60,000 nucleotides of DNA. Origin: Mesostigma viride. Taxonomy: Eukaryota > Streptophyta > Mesostigmatophyceae > Mesostigmatales > Mesostigmataceae. Positions 20,375 to 31,849 of this stretch are shown piece by piece (position 1 is the stretch's first letter; the number at the start of each line of letters is the position of its first letter). The position numbers and the translations under genes are program-made. The DNA lies in contig RPFO01000156.1 in assembly GCA_009746045.1 (NCBI GenBank), positions 5,689,900 to 5,749,899 on the forward strand, read 5' to 3'. The notes below the pieces were generated by a model, which did no database searches, was not told where the DNA came from, and saw nothing but the letters and a program-made list of their open reading frames with translations.

Positions 20375-21237
20375 TTGACAGGATACACGCGAAAAAAGGT
20401 GTGCGAACGAAGGGAAACAAAAAGAAACGAAGACGCCGGGGCCATGGCGGTGAATAACTTGGTCCATCAAGACCTATTTAGGGACCTGGTAAAAAAAGTA
20501 AACCAGCAGCGCGTGGATTTGACAAACGCGATTAGGGACAGGACGATTAGCCTGGACCGTTCCACGGAGGGAATACAGATACAAACCAAAAATGTCAATG
20601 CAGCCAAGGCCACCTACCATGAACTTAAAGAAAGAGAAGAAAAGCTGTGCGCGGACAAGGTTCGCAAAGCATACGAGACAACGGTTGAGCCGCAATTGAA
20701 AACGTTAGAGCGACTCAAAGTTGCTCTGGGGAAAAAAGAACAACTTTGGAATGGGGTGGTGAAGCATGCCACCAATGAGGTACTGTCAACCCAAAGAAAC
20801 GATAGGGCCTTTGCTTGCCAATGCAGTAAATAAAGGGGCTCTCGCGGATACCGTCGATCTGACAAGATCTCAGACGGAGGATGATGCATTATTAAACTTT
20901 GTTCTTTCTGCAGCTGGAAAGCTTGCAGGGGGGTGTTCATATGTAAATATCACCCCATCATCAACACCAACTACAAATCAGCATGGCCAAGGGAAAAACA
21001 TTGGTAACTCGTCCCGGACAGGCAAGGGGACCAAACGGGTACTCGATTTTGACCAATTGATGCAGGGACAAGACGCCCCCTTTTGAGCCGACTCCAGACG
21101 ATGACCCAGTGCATGATGACAATTCCTGCCCAGGAACCGGCAGCGGAGCCGAACCCAGTAGTTCGTCCCCAGCAACGGGAGTCAACGGATCCTGCACATC
21201 CGGACCTGCAGAGTCTGGAGGACAACCTACTGCCTGA
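20375..21237 (+). pseudogene. Coiled-coil protein, copy a (frameshifted)
   Basis: Same gene as 23212-24069. The frame starts MTGYTRKKVCERRETKRNED, with a more plausible start at MAVNNLVHQDLF (20443). A coiled coil follows (TYHELKEREEKLCADKVRKA), then LKTLERLKVALGKKEQLW. At about 20791 this copy has CCCAAAGAAACG where copy c has CCCTAGAAACG, one extra base that shifts the frame and ends the protein at 20833. The remainder (20766 onward) is readable in the next frame up to the acidic/proline C-terminus. Inactive as a full-length gene. Confidence 0.7.
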
Positions 21238-21245
21238 GTTGAACC

Positions 21246-22013
21246 CTACAACAAGGCAACGCCGGCCTCGTTGGCGGTTGCTGGGCAGGCGTGGTCATCA
21301 TGGACAGGGTCGTCATCTGGAGACGGCTCAAATGCAGGCGTTTTCTCATCGCATTCGTCAAAATTGAGGGCTCGTTTGGTCCCCTTGCCAGGCCAGGACG
21401 ACTTGCCAACGTTTTTTTCTTGGCCATGTTGTTTTGTAGACGTTTGTGTTGATGATGATGGGGTTACAGATGACCCACCCCCAGCAAGCTTGCCAGCTGC
21501 AGACAAAACGGAATTCAATAATTCATCCTCCTCCGCCTGGGACCCCGTCAGATCCACGCTATCCACCAAAGCCCCTTTATTGATTGCGTTGGAGAGCAAG
21601 GGCCCTATTGTCTCAAGTGTTGACAGCACCTCATTTGTTGCATGTTTGACCACCCCATCCCACAGTTGTTCCTTTTTGCCCAAGGCGACTTTCAGCCGCT
21701 CTAACGTCTTTAGTTGCGGCTCAACCGCTGTCTCGTACGCCTTTCGCACTTTCTCCTCGCAGAGCTTTTCCTCCCTTTCTTTAAGTTAATGATACCTTGC
21801 CTTAGCAGCATTGACATTCTTGGTTTGTATCTGTACTCCTTCGTTGGCACGGTCCAGGTTAAGCTTCCTGTCCCTGATGGCGTTTGTTAAATCAACTCGC
21901 TGCTTGTTTACTTTTCCAACGAGGTCCTTGAAGAGGTCTTGTTGCACCAGATTATTCATCGCCGCCATGGCCCCGGCGTCTTCGTTTCTTTTTGTTTCCC
22001 TTCGTTCACACAC
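21246..22013 (-). pseudogene. Coiled-coil protein, copy b (stop codon)
   Basis: Diverged copy. N-terminal part MNNLVQQDLFKDLVGKVNKQ to NVNAAKARYH, then an in-frame TAA at about 21786 where copy c reads HELKERE. The frame continues beyond, from RKAYETAVEPQLKTLERLKV to DDDPVHDDHACPATANEAGV. Many differences from a and c are conservative, so this lineage was probably functional for some time before the stop arose. Confidence 0.7.
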
Positions 22014-22449
22014 CTATTTTCGCGTGTATCCTGTCAATCACATGAATCGTGACGCGTGGCCGCTCCTTCTGCCTTTGGTCTTCGTGCCCCGTTAGTAGCC
22101 AGCCAATCACACACGACGTAAGGTTCGTAACCGCAATCAGTTTTCAGTTAGCCGAGAGATAGGTCCGTTTGTTGGTGCTGGTACTGTAGGTGATCACTGT
22201 TCCGGCCGTCGGCTGCTTCCAGATATCTGGTGCCCATGTGAACCACCGTTATATCCCTGCGACGCGCCACGTTCCAACGTGTCGGCCATTTCCATTAAAT
22301 GATATCTCTGTAACCGCTATTCTGTAGATTGCAAGGTGTCAAAACCTCCACCTGGACCTTACTGGGCCTGACGCCCGGAAGTGCCGAACTAATCGCCATC
22401 TACAATGTCCTAGAACTACGGTCCAATAGATATTCGGTTTGAAACTGAC

Positions 22450-22785
22450 AACTGCGTCTCCCCCCCGGTGTAACACCGTTCCCCCCATTAAGGATTCGCT
22501 GATACTCATTTCCCCTCTCACCTCTTTGGTCCATAATTGGCTAATTTCCCCGATAACACCGTTCCCCCCCCACATAAGTGCGTTCCCCCCCCGTTGTAAC
22601 ACCGTCCCCCCCCCCCATAAATGCGTCCCTCCCCCGTTGTAACACCGTTCCCCCCCCCATAAGTGCGTCCCCCCCCCGTTGTAACACCGTCCCCCCCCCC
22701 CATAAATGCGTCCCTCCCCCCGTTGTAACACCGTCCCCCCCCCCCATAAATGCGTCCCCCCCCCGTTGTAACACCGTCCCCCCCA
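22450..22785. repeat. C-tract minisatellite
   Basis: About seven units of roughly 42 bp, each made of GTTGTAACACCGT, a run of 6-12 C, and CATAAATGCGTCC or a close variant. It lies inside the terminal flank of copy b only; copies a and c lack it. The long C-runs make quadruplex or i-motif structure and assembly error likely. Confidence 0.9.
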
Positions 22786-23137
22786 CGTACAGTACTTTCA
22801 ACCGCAGCTCTGCCTTTTAACCGTCGAATGCGCAATCGATCTAGAAAGTATCCGCGATTTCAGTACATGCCGTCACCCTTGACAGTTGTCGTACAATAGT
22901 ACAAATTAACGCCAATAGAAACTTGCCTCCAAACATATATCTCGATAGAGGTATGCGTCTTATTTGATTTCAAGGTACCTCTTAATTAATCTCGGCCCCC
23001 GCCTTCCGCTAATTTGCTAATTTGCTAAATTTGCTAAAAAAGAGCCAATTTTACCCCGACTAAATATGGTATTTATGACTTCGATGATTAAAATGCGCAA
23101 TTTTGACAATTTGACAATTTGAGAACTGGTGACAACC

Positions 23138-24727
23138 TAGTCGGGGTAAAATTGTCATCGTTTAAAATAACAGGCCGCCGCCGCCAGCGTTGCCTTGTTG
23201 TAGGGTTCAACTCAGGCAGTAGGTTGCCCTCCAGACTCTGCAGGTCCGGATGTGCAGGATCCGTTGACTCCCGTTGCTGGGGACGAACTACTGGGTTCGG
23301 CTCCGCTGCCGGTTCCTGGGCAGGAATTGTCATCATGCACTGGGTCATCGTCTGGAGTCGGCTCAAAAGGGGGCGTCTTGTCCCTGCATTGGTCAAAATC
23401 GAGTGCCCGTTTGGTCCCCTTGCCTGTCCGGGACGAGTTACCAATGTTTTTCCCTTGGCCATGCTGTTTTGTAGTTGGTGTTGATGATGGGGTGATATTT
23501 ACAGATGAACACCCCCCTGCAAGCTTACCAGCTGCAGAAGGAACAGTTTTTAATAATGCATCGTCCTCCGTCTGAGATCTTGTCTGATCGACGGTGTCCG
23601 CGAGAGCCCCTTTATTTACTGCGTTGGCAAGCAAAGGCCCTATCGTTTCTAGGGTTGACAGTACCTCATTGGTGGCATGCTTCACCACCCCATTCCAAAG
23701 TTGTTCTTTTTTCCCCAGAGCAACTTTGAGTCGCTCTAACGTTTTCAATTGCGGCTCAACCGTTGTCTCGTATGCTTTGCGAACCTTGTCCGCGCACAGC
23801 TTTTCTTCTCTTTCTTTAAGTTCATGGTAGGTGGCCATGGCTGCATTGACATTTTTGGTTTGTATATGTATTCGCTCCGTGGAACGGTCCAGGCTAATCG
23901 TCCTGTCCCTAATCGCGTTTGTCAAATCCACGCGCTGCTGGTTTACTTTTTTTACCAGGTCCCTAAACAGGTCTTGATGGACCAAGTTATTCACCGCCAT
24001 GGCCCCGGCGTCTTCGTTTCTTTTTGTTTCCCTTCGTTCGCACACCTTTTTTCGCGTGCATCCTGTCAATCACATGCATCGTGACGCGTGTCCGCTCCTT
24101 CTGCCTTTGGTCTTCGTGCCCCGTAAGTGGCCAGCCAATCACACACAACGTAAGGTTCGTAACCGCAATCAGTATTCAACTAGACGAGAGATAGGTCCGT
24201 TTGTTTGTGCTGGCATGGTGATCAGTGTTCTGGCCCTCTGCTGTTTCCAAATCTCCGGTGCCCATGTGAACCACGGTTATATCCCTGCGACGCGCCACGT
24301 CCCAACATGTCGCCACATTTCCATGTACCGAAATCTCCGCAACCGCTATTCTGTAGATTCCAAGATGTGAAAACCTCCACGTGGACCTTAATGGGCCTGA
24401 CGCCCGGAAGTGCCAAACTAAACGCCATCTACAATGTGCTTGAAATACGGTCCAATAGATGTTCGGTTTGAAACTGACCACGGGGTTTTCGTCGAATGCG
24501 CAATCGATCTGGCAAGTAGAAACGTATCCCCGACTAGGCGACTTCAGTACTGTCCGTCACCCTTCATGATGTACAGTACTACAAAGTCACGCCAATATAT
24601 AGAAATTCGCGTCCGAACATATATCTCGATAGAGTCATGCCTCTTATTTAATTTCAAGGTACCTCTTAATTAATGTCGGCCCCCGCCCTCCCACAATTTG
24701 ACAAAAAGAGCCAATTTTACCCCGACT
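23138..24727. mobile_element. Complete single AGTCGGGG-ended element
   Basis: AGTCGGGGTAAAATTG at 23138 is mirrored by CAATTTTACCCCGACT ending at 24727, 1590 bp apart, enclosing one intact gene (23212-24069, minus). The same terminus occurs at 19714, 23062 and 37728. This is the clearest complete unit of the family. The protein shows no known transposase signature, so it may be mobilised in trans. Confidence 0.65.
23212..24069 (-). CDS. Coiled-coil protein, copy c (intact)
   Basis: An open frame of up to 285 codons; the Met of MAVNNLVHQDLFRDLVKKVN (residue 24) is the likelier start, since the preceding codons are conserved but arginine-rich. A heptad-like coiled coil spans about residues 35-135 (DLTNAIRDRTISLDRSTE, ELKEREEKLCADKVRKAYET, LERLKVALGKKEQLW). 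A Gly/Ser/Thr linker follows, then basic TGKGTKRALDFDQ and an acidic/proline C-terminus with PDDDPVHDD. No cysteine/histidine cluster or catalytic triad is visible. The combination suggests a structural or DNA-bridging accessory protein of a DNA transposon; function unknown. Copies a and b are both broken, so this is the only one that could still be made. Confidence 0.6.
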   Translation of the reverse strand: MTGCTRKKVCERRETKRNEDAGAMAVNNLVHQDLFRDLVKKVNQQRVDLTNAIRDRTISLDRSTERIHIQTKNVNAAMATYHELKEREEKLCADKVRKAYETTVEPQLKTLERLKVALGKKEQLWNGVVKHATNEVLSTLETIGPLLANAVNKGALADTVDQTRSQTEDDALLKTVPSAAGKLAGGCSSVNITPSSTPTTKQHGQGKNIGNSSRTGKGTKRALDFDQCRDKTPPFEPTPDDDPVHDDNSCPGTGSGAEPSSSSPATGVNGSCTSGPAESGGQPTA

Positions 24728-25611
24728 CCGAGGACGAGCAAGAAGATTATGTCGACAGGGTAAACATCGGTGGGGAAGATGAAGAGGAATCGGAAGACGA
24801 AGCAAAAGAGGAGGAGGAAGAGGGAGAGGAAGAGGTAGAGGATGAGGAAGAGGATGAGGATGACGGAGAGGATCACCCTCCACGCCGGGCAAAAAGAGTA
24901 AAATTCATAGATGATGAAGCCGGTGTTTCGGATGATGACGAGGACGGCGATGGTGAAGGGGCAAGTTAGAATCAGAATTTCAGGTGCAACTGCTGCGAGC
25001 CGCCCTTTGTAGCCAAGAGCCAACGTGGTCTCAGCCGTCACATGGCGTGCAAGATAAAGCGTGGCCGGTAAGGTGCCGTCCTTTCCTCGTTTTTTTTTTT
25101 GTTGTTGGAATTTTTGCCAAATCATATCCTCGTGATTTTTTGTTTTAAATCCATAAGTCTTTTAATCAATACTGACCACCATTTCTTGCCCAAAATCTGC
25201 AATTGTGTTTTTTGGGGTGCATGTGCGATGCACGTGACAGAGAAGCGAGACGGCAACTACAAGAGCGTGAGGCCGCCGCAACCAATGAGGAACACAACAC
25301 TGCAAACCAGCACGAAGAAGCACAAGAAACTGACGAGTTCATTCCATTGCGTCAACCCAAGCTCGCACGTGGGCGTACGGCGCTAAAGAATATGACACTC
25401 CACATCTCCATTTCAGGGGGGGCTCGTGATCTTAACGACGACGAGCTGGGCAAGATTGAAGCCTTCCTCCTAGCCAATGGCGGCAAGGGCATGTCAATTG
25501 TGGAGGAAGGAATACTAGAAATGCACAAGCACGTCCACATGCTAATCGATGTTGAGGCTACATCAGCCCATGCTGTGAAACTGAAGCTAAAGAAGGAACT
25601 TGGGTGGGGGG
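24673..25611 (+). pseudogene. HUH endonuclease gene, 5' part (acidic, zinc finger, HUH motif)
   Basis: Acidic exon from ATG 24673, mostly D/E, ending at an in-frame TAG (24967-24969). The same frame continues after the TAG with a zinc-finger-like CNCCEPPFVAKSQRGLSRHM segment (24989-25048). A phase-perfect intron, GTAAG at 25068 to GACAG at 25240, joins to REARRQLQERE and TLHISISGG (motif-I-like). The HUH motif HVHMLI is at 25530-25547. At 25611 the gene is cut by an LTR element and resumes at 31850. HUH nucleases nick single-stranded DNA in Rep proteins, Helitrons and Replitrons. The ATG at 24673 lies inside the terminus of the upstream element, so the original start may be lost. Single-Tyr Rep-like type is inferred from the 3' part. 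Confidence 0.65.
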
Positions 25612-26156
25612 TGTTGTCTTTTATGGCTTGCAGTCACATTGGTGGGTAACCTATAACAACCTGTGTTGATTGGTGAACCAACTGGTGGTAATCCATACAA
25701 GTTTGTGTCACACGTCTTGTCTGTGTTAATTGGTGTTGGTATTTGATGAGCTGATGTGGGCTATGTGTTGATCTGGTATCGTGACTAATCGAGTGGGCGG
25801 AAGTCTGTCAGTGATCGGAAGTTGGGTACTTTCGGCTGTGGCCGATGTGTGTGGCGCCGCGCCGGTACCTGTGCAGTTTTACTACTTGCGGTGGTATCGC
25901 TCTATTTCTGGGTACTTTGTGGCGTCGCGTTGATAGCTTCAGTTCGCGGTACGTATGTCTTGTGGTTGAGCTGATGCGTTGCGGTGATGATCCACAAAGG
26001 CAGCCGTCATTACATTTTGGAGCGCAATCACCATGTGAGCGCGCGCACCTACGGGCCTAAGGGCTGCGGGCTATGGATCTGAGCACAATACCCATTACCA
26101 TCATCTTCGAGGATCTTCGCCAACTCCTTAAGCTTGTAATTGATGCTTTATTTAAC
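25612..26156 (+). repeat. 5' LTR of the LARD-like element
   Basis: Begins TGTTGTCTTTTATGG and ends TTTATTTAACA. It differs from the 3' LTR at about a dozen positions, for example CGGTACCTGTG versus CGGTACTTGTG. The bases directly after it (TGTACTAGGTTGGGG) do not match a primer-binding site I recognise. Confidence 0.88.
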
Positions 26157-29100
26157 ATGTACTAGGTTGGGGTTCTTGTTTAAGCTGAAAGCGTCAGTTG
26201 ACCATGGCGGCATTTGTCCAAGAGAAAATGATGCGGAATTTCTAACGGAATTGTACACTTTCTAGCGGTGATGTAAACGGAAGTGACGAAGGAAATGTCC
26301 TCTGCTATCTTGGCGAGCTACTCCTGATTGGCTGCTTGAAGCTGCCACAGCTTCGATCTGAAACGGAGCTCGTATGCTATTTCTCTGCGTCAACTGGGCA
26401 CCGGCTGTGGTCTTGTCTCGAGACGTTGTGGTTGCCTACGGGCAAGTCTTTGTGCAGGAAACGTAGGCTCTGTGTGTGTTACAAAAGTCCGTTATTTGAC
26501 GTTATTTGCGCTTCTTCTGCGCCGAAATTGCTAGTACTCCGGAGCAAGTCCATGACGACTTGCAATGTATAATTTGTTCTTTTGATTCGGCTGGTGGCTT
26601 CCTTCTCAGCCTGGGTGCTAAGCGTACTCAAATAAAGTTTATGCATGTGATGAAAGTTGCATGTACCGAGAAGAGGCTTGCTTCATCTTGTTCCTTGTTT
26701 GCAGCACCATGAGCTATGTGCTACCGGCTTTGGGACGCTTGTGCCAACTGAGGGCCGCTGAGTGTGCCTGCTCTAAGTGTTCTGTTCTCCATTTCAGCCG
26801 TGTCAAGAACAGTGTACTGGCTGCGCTTTTCAGCGTTCTCCCAGGTAACGGCTGCATCTTATACCATATGGGCATGTGCGGTGTTGGGCTGTGCAGTGCT
26901 GGGACAGAGAGTTGGGATACCAGTGGTGATGATGATTGTGAGAGGCATTGGCAGTAACCGTGTGTGACTGGGTATGGTGGTCTGGCTGAACCAGACGTGG
27001 TGCATCCTGCCCGCTGGGGCAATATTGGTGCAGTGGAATCTGAGAACAAAACTGTATCACTGAGTCGAGTGAGCCTTGTATTATCTGGGAGTATGTGTGA
27101 CGCTCTACTTGAACATGCCATGTGGTGATTATTTGGAATTTGTTAATGAATGAGTGGCTGTCACACTTGTCGCTTGGCGTTCGTTGGATGATGCGCGGTG
27201 CCTCTGTGTGGCATGCTAATGTTTGTGGCTGGCTATATTCGGGCAGCTGAGATGAAGGCAGTTGTTTATGAGCGGACAGTGATGAGATGTCCCTCGCTGT
27301 TTTTCTATGTGTCAATGACTGGAGGCTTTCTTGGACTAAGTGTGTATGTCTTACATAAACCTGGGAAGGGGGCGTGTTCTCTCTAACGACTTGCTCCGAT
27401 GGGTTCTCTCTGTTTTTTCGTCTGTGGTTTTTCATCTGTTTTTTTGTGGCTAGGGTTGCTCCGTGCTCTCTATGAGTTGATTATAGAGTTTGCCTCTACA
27501 TCTGACGAAGTTGCAAGGCGGTGTCTAAGCTGAGATTGCACATTAGAATGGGTTGCGGGATGGTGACCCGCTAAGCAAGGTTGCAGTGGCTTGTGACTTG
27601 TGTATATATGGCGTTTCTTTCAGGCAGTGCGTATCATGTGGAGGTTCCATTTGGCTTGATGTGGACAGGATGTGCGTTGTTCATTCATGTGATAGCTTAC
27701 AGGCCTGTTAGATGTGCCTGACAGGGGCTGGCAGAGGGACTGCTGGCCTGACAGTGGCATCATCACGTGTCCTCTTGCTCAGAGCTCTGTCCATGCGCCG
27801 ACTAATCCTGTAGATGTGGGAGGAGGCAACAGTAGCAGACTAACGGCCCATTTGTGCATAGTCTGGGTCAGGTTGCCTCTACTGGGATTGTCTACTGGGA
27901 TTGTAATTTGTGTGCCTGAGCTTCCATGGAGTTGAATTCTGATGTGAATGGCCTGTGCTGTTTCATGATGTTGAGTCATTGGCGGCACCTTTTGATTGTG
28001 CCAGTGCAGACCTCCAGAAGGGCACTTGGTGAGTGTGCTCTGGATATGTTTTGGGTTGAAGGTCAGATGGTGCGTGCCGGTTTAAGGTCAAGGTGCGTGC
28101 CGGTTGATGGCGTTCACTGCGGACTTGCATGCTCATGTTGAAGGGGGCATGTTAGGTCTGACCCACCGAGACTTAGTCCCTTCTCGGTTGCCCAGGCAGC
28201 AGCTCGGTCCATGGGAGATCGCTCGCAGGTGTGCACAGAAAATGGGGCATCCCGCTGGAGCTTGCATGTAGGAGGGTCCCGCCTGGGGCAAAGAGAGCTG
28301 TGAGCCGGGGAAGCTACCCTTGGGAACGAGGAAGAAATGGGAGCTTGGAATTGAGTACACTAAAGGGGGGCCCACCACAGACAAAGTTGTCCCACTTAGT
28401 ATCCGGACGCTTGGTGGGGCATGGGTGGCAGATTGAGATCGGTGTCTGATTCATCACACAGTACCTCTCTGGGCGTGCAGCTAATCTCTGTGGTATTGTT
28501 CCCTAAGGTGCCGGTGCTGTGAGTGACAACGTTTTGGGTACCAGCGATCAGGTGGGTTTACTAGTGCAGGTACTGATTTGGCGGTGGTAACTGCAGTCAG
28601 GTGTTGCTTGTGTGAACTTGCTGTGTCTGCTCTCCGCCAACGACCTTTTCTTCTAAACCAACCCATCGTGGTGCGTTATCTCCTTGGCGTGTCACTTCAC
28701 GCGTCCTTATGCTCGTGTTGGTCGGTCAAACGCACATTCTACTCCTTAATAAAAGGAAAGCGTTGGGAGTTGTACTGCTTTGCGGGCGTAGAAGTACCTC
28801 ATGAGCGTTTGGTAACAATTCGGGTTTTGCGCAGTTGGTATTGTTCTGGAAAGGTGGCTGGGACCATGACACTGGTTTGGGTTGTTCAGAGATGGGAGCT
28901 AGCAGACAGATACTTGGAATTGAGTACACTAAAGGGGGGCCCACCACAGACAAAGTTGTCCCACTGGTGATGAACGGATCTGCACCCGTGGTGTACATGC
29001 CCCGATATATTTATGTTGCCAAGCAGTGGGTCTGTGGTGCGGGACCAGTGGGGAGCATGAGTGGAGTCATGCGCGCGCCCTGGTCGTTGTGTTCAGGCTC

Positions 29101-30915
29101 AATAATGCTTGACAACAGCAGAGCTGAACGTGTGTGCCTAGCCTGGGAAGTTCAGCTCAAGCAGCACCATGGGGAAACGGTGGCCGTGACACACTCCCCG
29201 CGACAGATGGTGAACAGGACATAGGCTGATGCCTTATGTTGAGGAGGGGGAAACCCTGCTTGGAAGCTGACTTGGGTGGTGAGAGTAGGGCTAGCTACCC
29301 TACTTGCCACTTCTGCTGGATGAGGGGTTGCCCGAATCCGGGGGCAGTACGGCTAGAGTACCTAGGCATTTCGGGGGTTGCCCCACTTGCTGATGGTAAT
29401 GCGAGCAGTCTGCGAGGCTCATACTTGCCCGGTATGAAGCGACTGCTGGGGTCTTGCGGACCAGCGGTGCTGTGACACCTACTGAAGGCAAGGGAGCGCG
29501 GGGTCCGGTAGTGCTCGGGCACTAGCCGATGGCGCTCAATTCGCGGGCTGGTGGTGCAAGGAGCATCAACCACAGGCGGGGATACACGCTTTGGAGAGAT
29601 GTGTTGATAATGAGGCGGAAGGAGATGACGCCTGGGATCTTACACCGCGGGCCGGCAGTGCGTGGTGCATGCCGCAGGCGGGGTATGCTTGTTGTGGGCA
29701 CTGGATGTGCTTAGATGCACGGGAATGTAGATGTGTCGAGGGTCTTCCGCAGCATGATGGCTTTATGAGTGAAGCACCTTGTGAGGATGAATATGTGGGC
29801 ATAGGATAAGTGTTGCGTGGTGCATTTGAATTATGCACACAGTTTTGAGTTGTCTCATTCAGTGATGGTCCTTGTTGCATATGTTGTGGTGCTGTGAGCT
29901 GTGAGATGATATGATCGTATATAGTTGAATTTGACGTAGGCATCCAAACGTGCAAACGAGTGAATCGGCTGAAATCACCCAATTGATATGCATCAATATG
30001 TGACATTTCCTATGAGGGTGAGGCTATGCGAGCAGGTCGTGTTTATGGGAATATGGTGGGCAGTTTGCCCTACACTTTGTTGTGGCCTGAGTAGATGGTG
30101 TGGTGCATATTTGGGGGCCGCGATGAATGTTATGTGGACAAAGCATGGATGCTGTTGAGAGCCTGTCATTGGAGTTGGATGTCCTTGTGAGTGGTGTCTA
30201 CTTTATGGGAGTGAGGGAATGTGTTCTGTGACCCTATGGCTTGCTGATAGTCAGTGTGAACGACTTGCAGTGTATGCCTTGGCGTTGGGGAGGCCGCAGG
30301 CAAGGGCATGGGCCAGGAAGGCCTTGGGCGTGTGTGCCGGTAATATCAAGCCTACTGGAACAATGTGGCACTGAAAATCTGATTGCTGAACAGGTCTGAG
30401 TACCTGAGTTCTTGATTCATTTCTTGCTTCTCTCTTGATGGTCAGTGTGGTATTGACCCCACAGGTCCGCGTCAGCTCATGTTTGTCTTATTCAGGTACG
30501 TGGGAAGTCGGGTACTTTGGTCCAGGAAGGATCATCGGGTGGGCAGTGGGCAAATGACTCACCTGGTTGACATGGCAAAGCCGCAAAGGTGGCTGTGTGA
30601 TTCCTACTAGTGCCTGGCGTAAAGTGATTGAGAGTTGATGAGGTCAGTGGCACAGATGGTCATGGTGGACCAGTCTTGTATTCTCGCTTGCTTACATGAC
30701 TTCCTAGCACATGCTGATAATATGAGCAGGGCATCAATGGGCGCCTGATAACGGGGTTGGCACTCCCCTAGATACATAATGTTCTGGCTCGTATTATTTT
30801 GTGTGGTGTGTGCAGATGATCTGTGCAATGTTGAAGCTGAGTATGCTGATGTGTGGTGGTGGCAGATCAATGTTGGATAATTGTCAATGCATATGCATAT
30901 ATGATTTCTCCCGAT

Positions 30916-30985
30916 TTCTGGCCTGCGCTGGTTGTCTCCTTGATATATGATTTCTGGCCTGCGCTGGTTGTCTCCTTGATACATT
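30916..30985 (+). repeat. Short tandem duplication inside the LARD-like element
   Basis: TTTCTGGCCTGCGCTGGTTG with TCTCCTTGATA following occurs twice in a row. A slippage duplication without evident function. Confidence 0.85.
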
Positions 30986-31298
30986 CAGTGATGCGTACTT
31001 GACAAGTGAGACCGGTATAGCCAAGTGATGTTGATTTTGGTTATCTTGGTTGTCTCATTGATTTTGGCTTATTATCTTTGTGTGGTATGCATGGTTGTGA
31101 CAAACAGTGTTTATTTGTGGGTCCTGGTTTTGCTTGAGGAGTTAATGGTGTGTCATGTGACAGTTACATAGTGTTATGTCTGAGAGGTGATGACGAGTAG
31201 TTGTTGTGAAATGGCATCAGTTGTGGGTGCGGACAGGCTAAGTGTGGTTCTGATTGAAAATCACATGGGGATGCGACTGCTCGGGAAAAATGGGCTGG

Positions 31299-31844
31299 TG
31301 TTGTCTTTTACGGCTCGCAGTCACATTGGTGGGTAACCTATAACAACCTGTGTTGATTGGTGAACCAACTGGTGGTAATCCATACAAGTTTGTGTCACCC
31401 ATCTTGTCTGTGTTCATTGGTGTTGGTATTTGATGAGCTGATGTGGGCTATGTGTTGATCTGGTATCGTGACTAATCGAGTGGGCGGAAGTCTGTCAGTG
31501 ATCGGAAGTTGGGTACTTTCGGCTGTGGCCGATGTGTGTGGCGCCGCGCCGGTACTTGTGCAGTTTTACTACTTGCGGTGGTATCGCTCTATTTCTGGGT
31601 ACTTTGTGGCGTCGCGTTGATAGCTTCAGTTCGCGGTACGTATGTCTTGTGGTTGAGCTAATGCGTTGCGGTGATGATCCACAAAGGCAGCCGTCATTAC
31701 ATTTAGGGGCGCAATCACCATGTGAGCGCGCGCACCTACGGGCCTAAGGGCTGCGGGCTATGGATCTGAGCACAATACCCACTACCATCATCTTCGAGGA
31801 TCTTCGCCAACTCCTTAAGCTTGTAATTGATGCTTTATTTGACA
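31299..31844 (+). repeat. 3' LTR of the LARD-like element
   Basis: Begins TGTTGTCTTTTACGG and ends TTTATTTGACA, followed by target copy GGGGG and then the resumed HUH-gene frame. The low divergence between the LTRs indicates insertion was fairly recent relative to the decayed neighbours. Confidence 0.88.
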
Positions 31845-31849
31845 GGGGG

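Larger units (their letters stand above)
19714..23062. mobile_element. Fused inverted pair of AGTCGGGG-ended elements
   Basis: The left end AGTCGGGGTAAAATTGGCTC is mirrored at 23036-23062. Each half is about 1.5-1.8 kb and carries one copy of the coiled-coil gene (20375-21237 plus; 22013-21246 minus), meeting near 21264. The halves differ more from each other (about 85 percent by eye) than the left half differs from the separate copy at 23138-24727. The join therefore probably formed between two diverged family members rather than by fresh duplication. Confidence 0.7.
25612..31844. mobile_element. LTR retroelement without coding capacity (LARD-like)
   Basis: Two LTRs (25612-26156 and 31299-31844) begin TGTTGTC and end CA, are about 2 percent different, and are flanked by a 5-bp target duplication GGGGG. 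The 5.1-kb interior has no ORF with protease, reverse transcriptase, RNase H or integrase motifs on either strand. A purine-rich tract (GGGAAAAATGGGCTGG) precedes the 3' LTR. A 51-bp direct repeat, including AAAGGGGGGCCCACC, lies inside at 28346 and 28915. A large non-coding interior with intact LTRs fits a large retrotransposon derivative moved in trans. It disrupts the HUH gene in frame. Confidence 0.88.

Noticed and set aside
22339-22835. Glycine-rich minus-strand ORFs
   Set aside because: Produced entirely by the C-tract minisatellite.
26157-31298. Possible copia/gypsy polyprotein in the LTR-element interior
   Set aside because: No RT, integrase, protease or RNase H motif in any frame; the repeated phrase LGIEYTKGGPTTDKV is a 51-bp direct repeat, not a domain I can identify.
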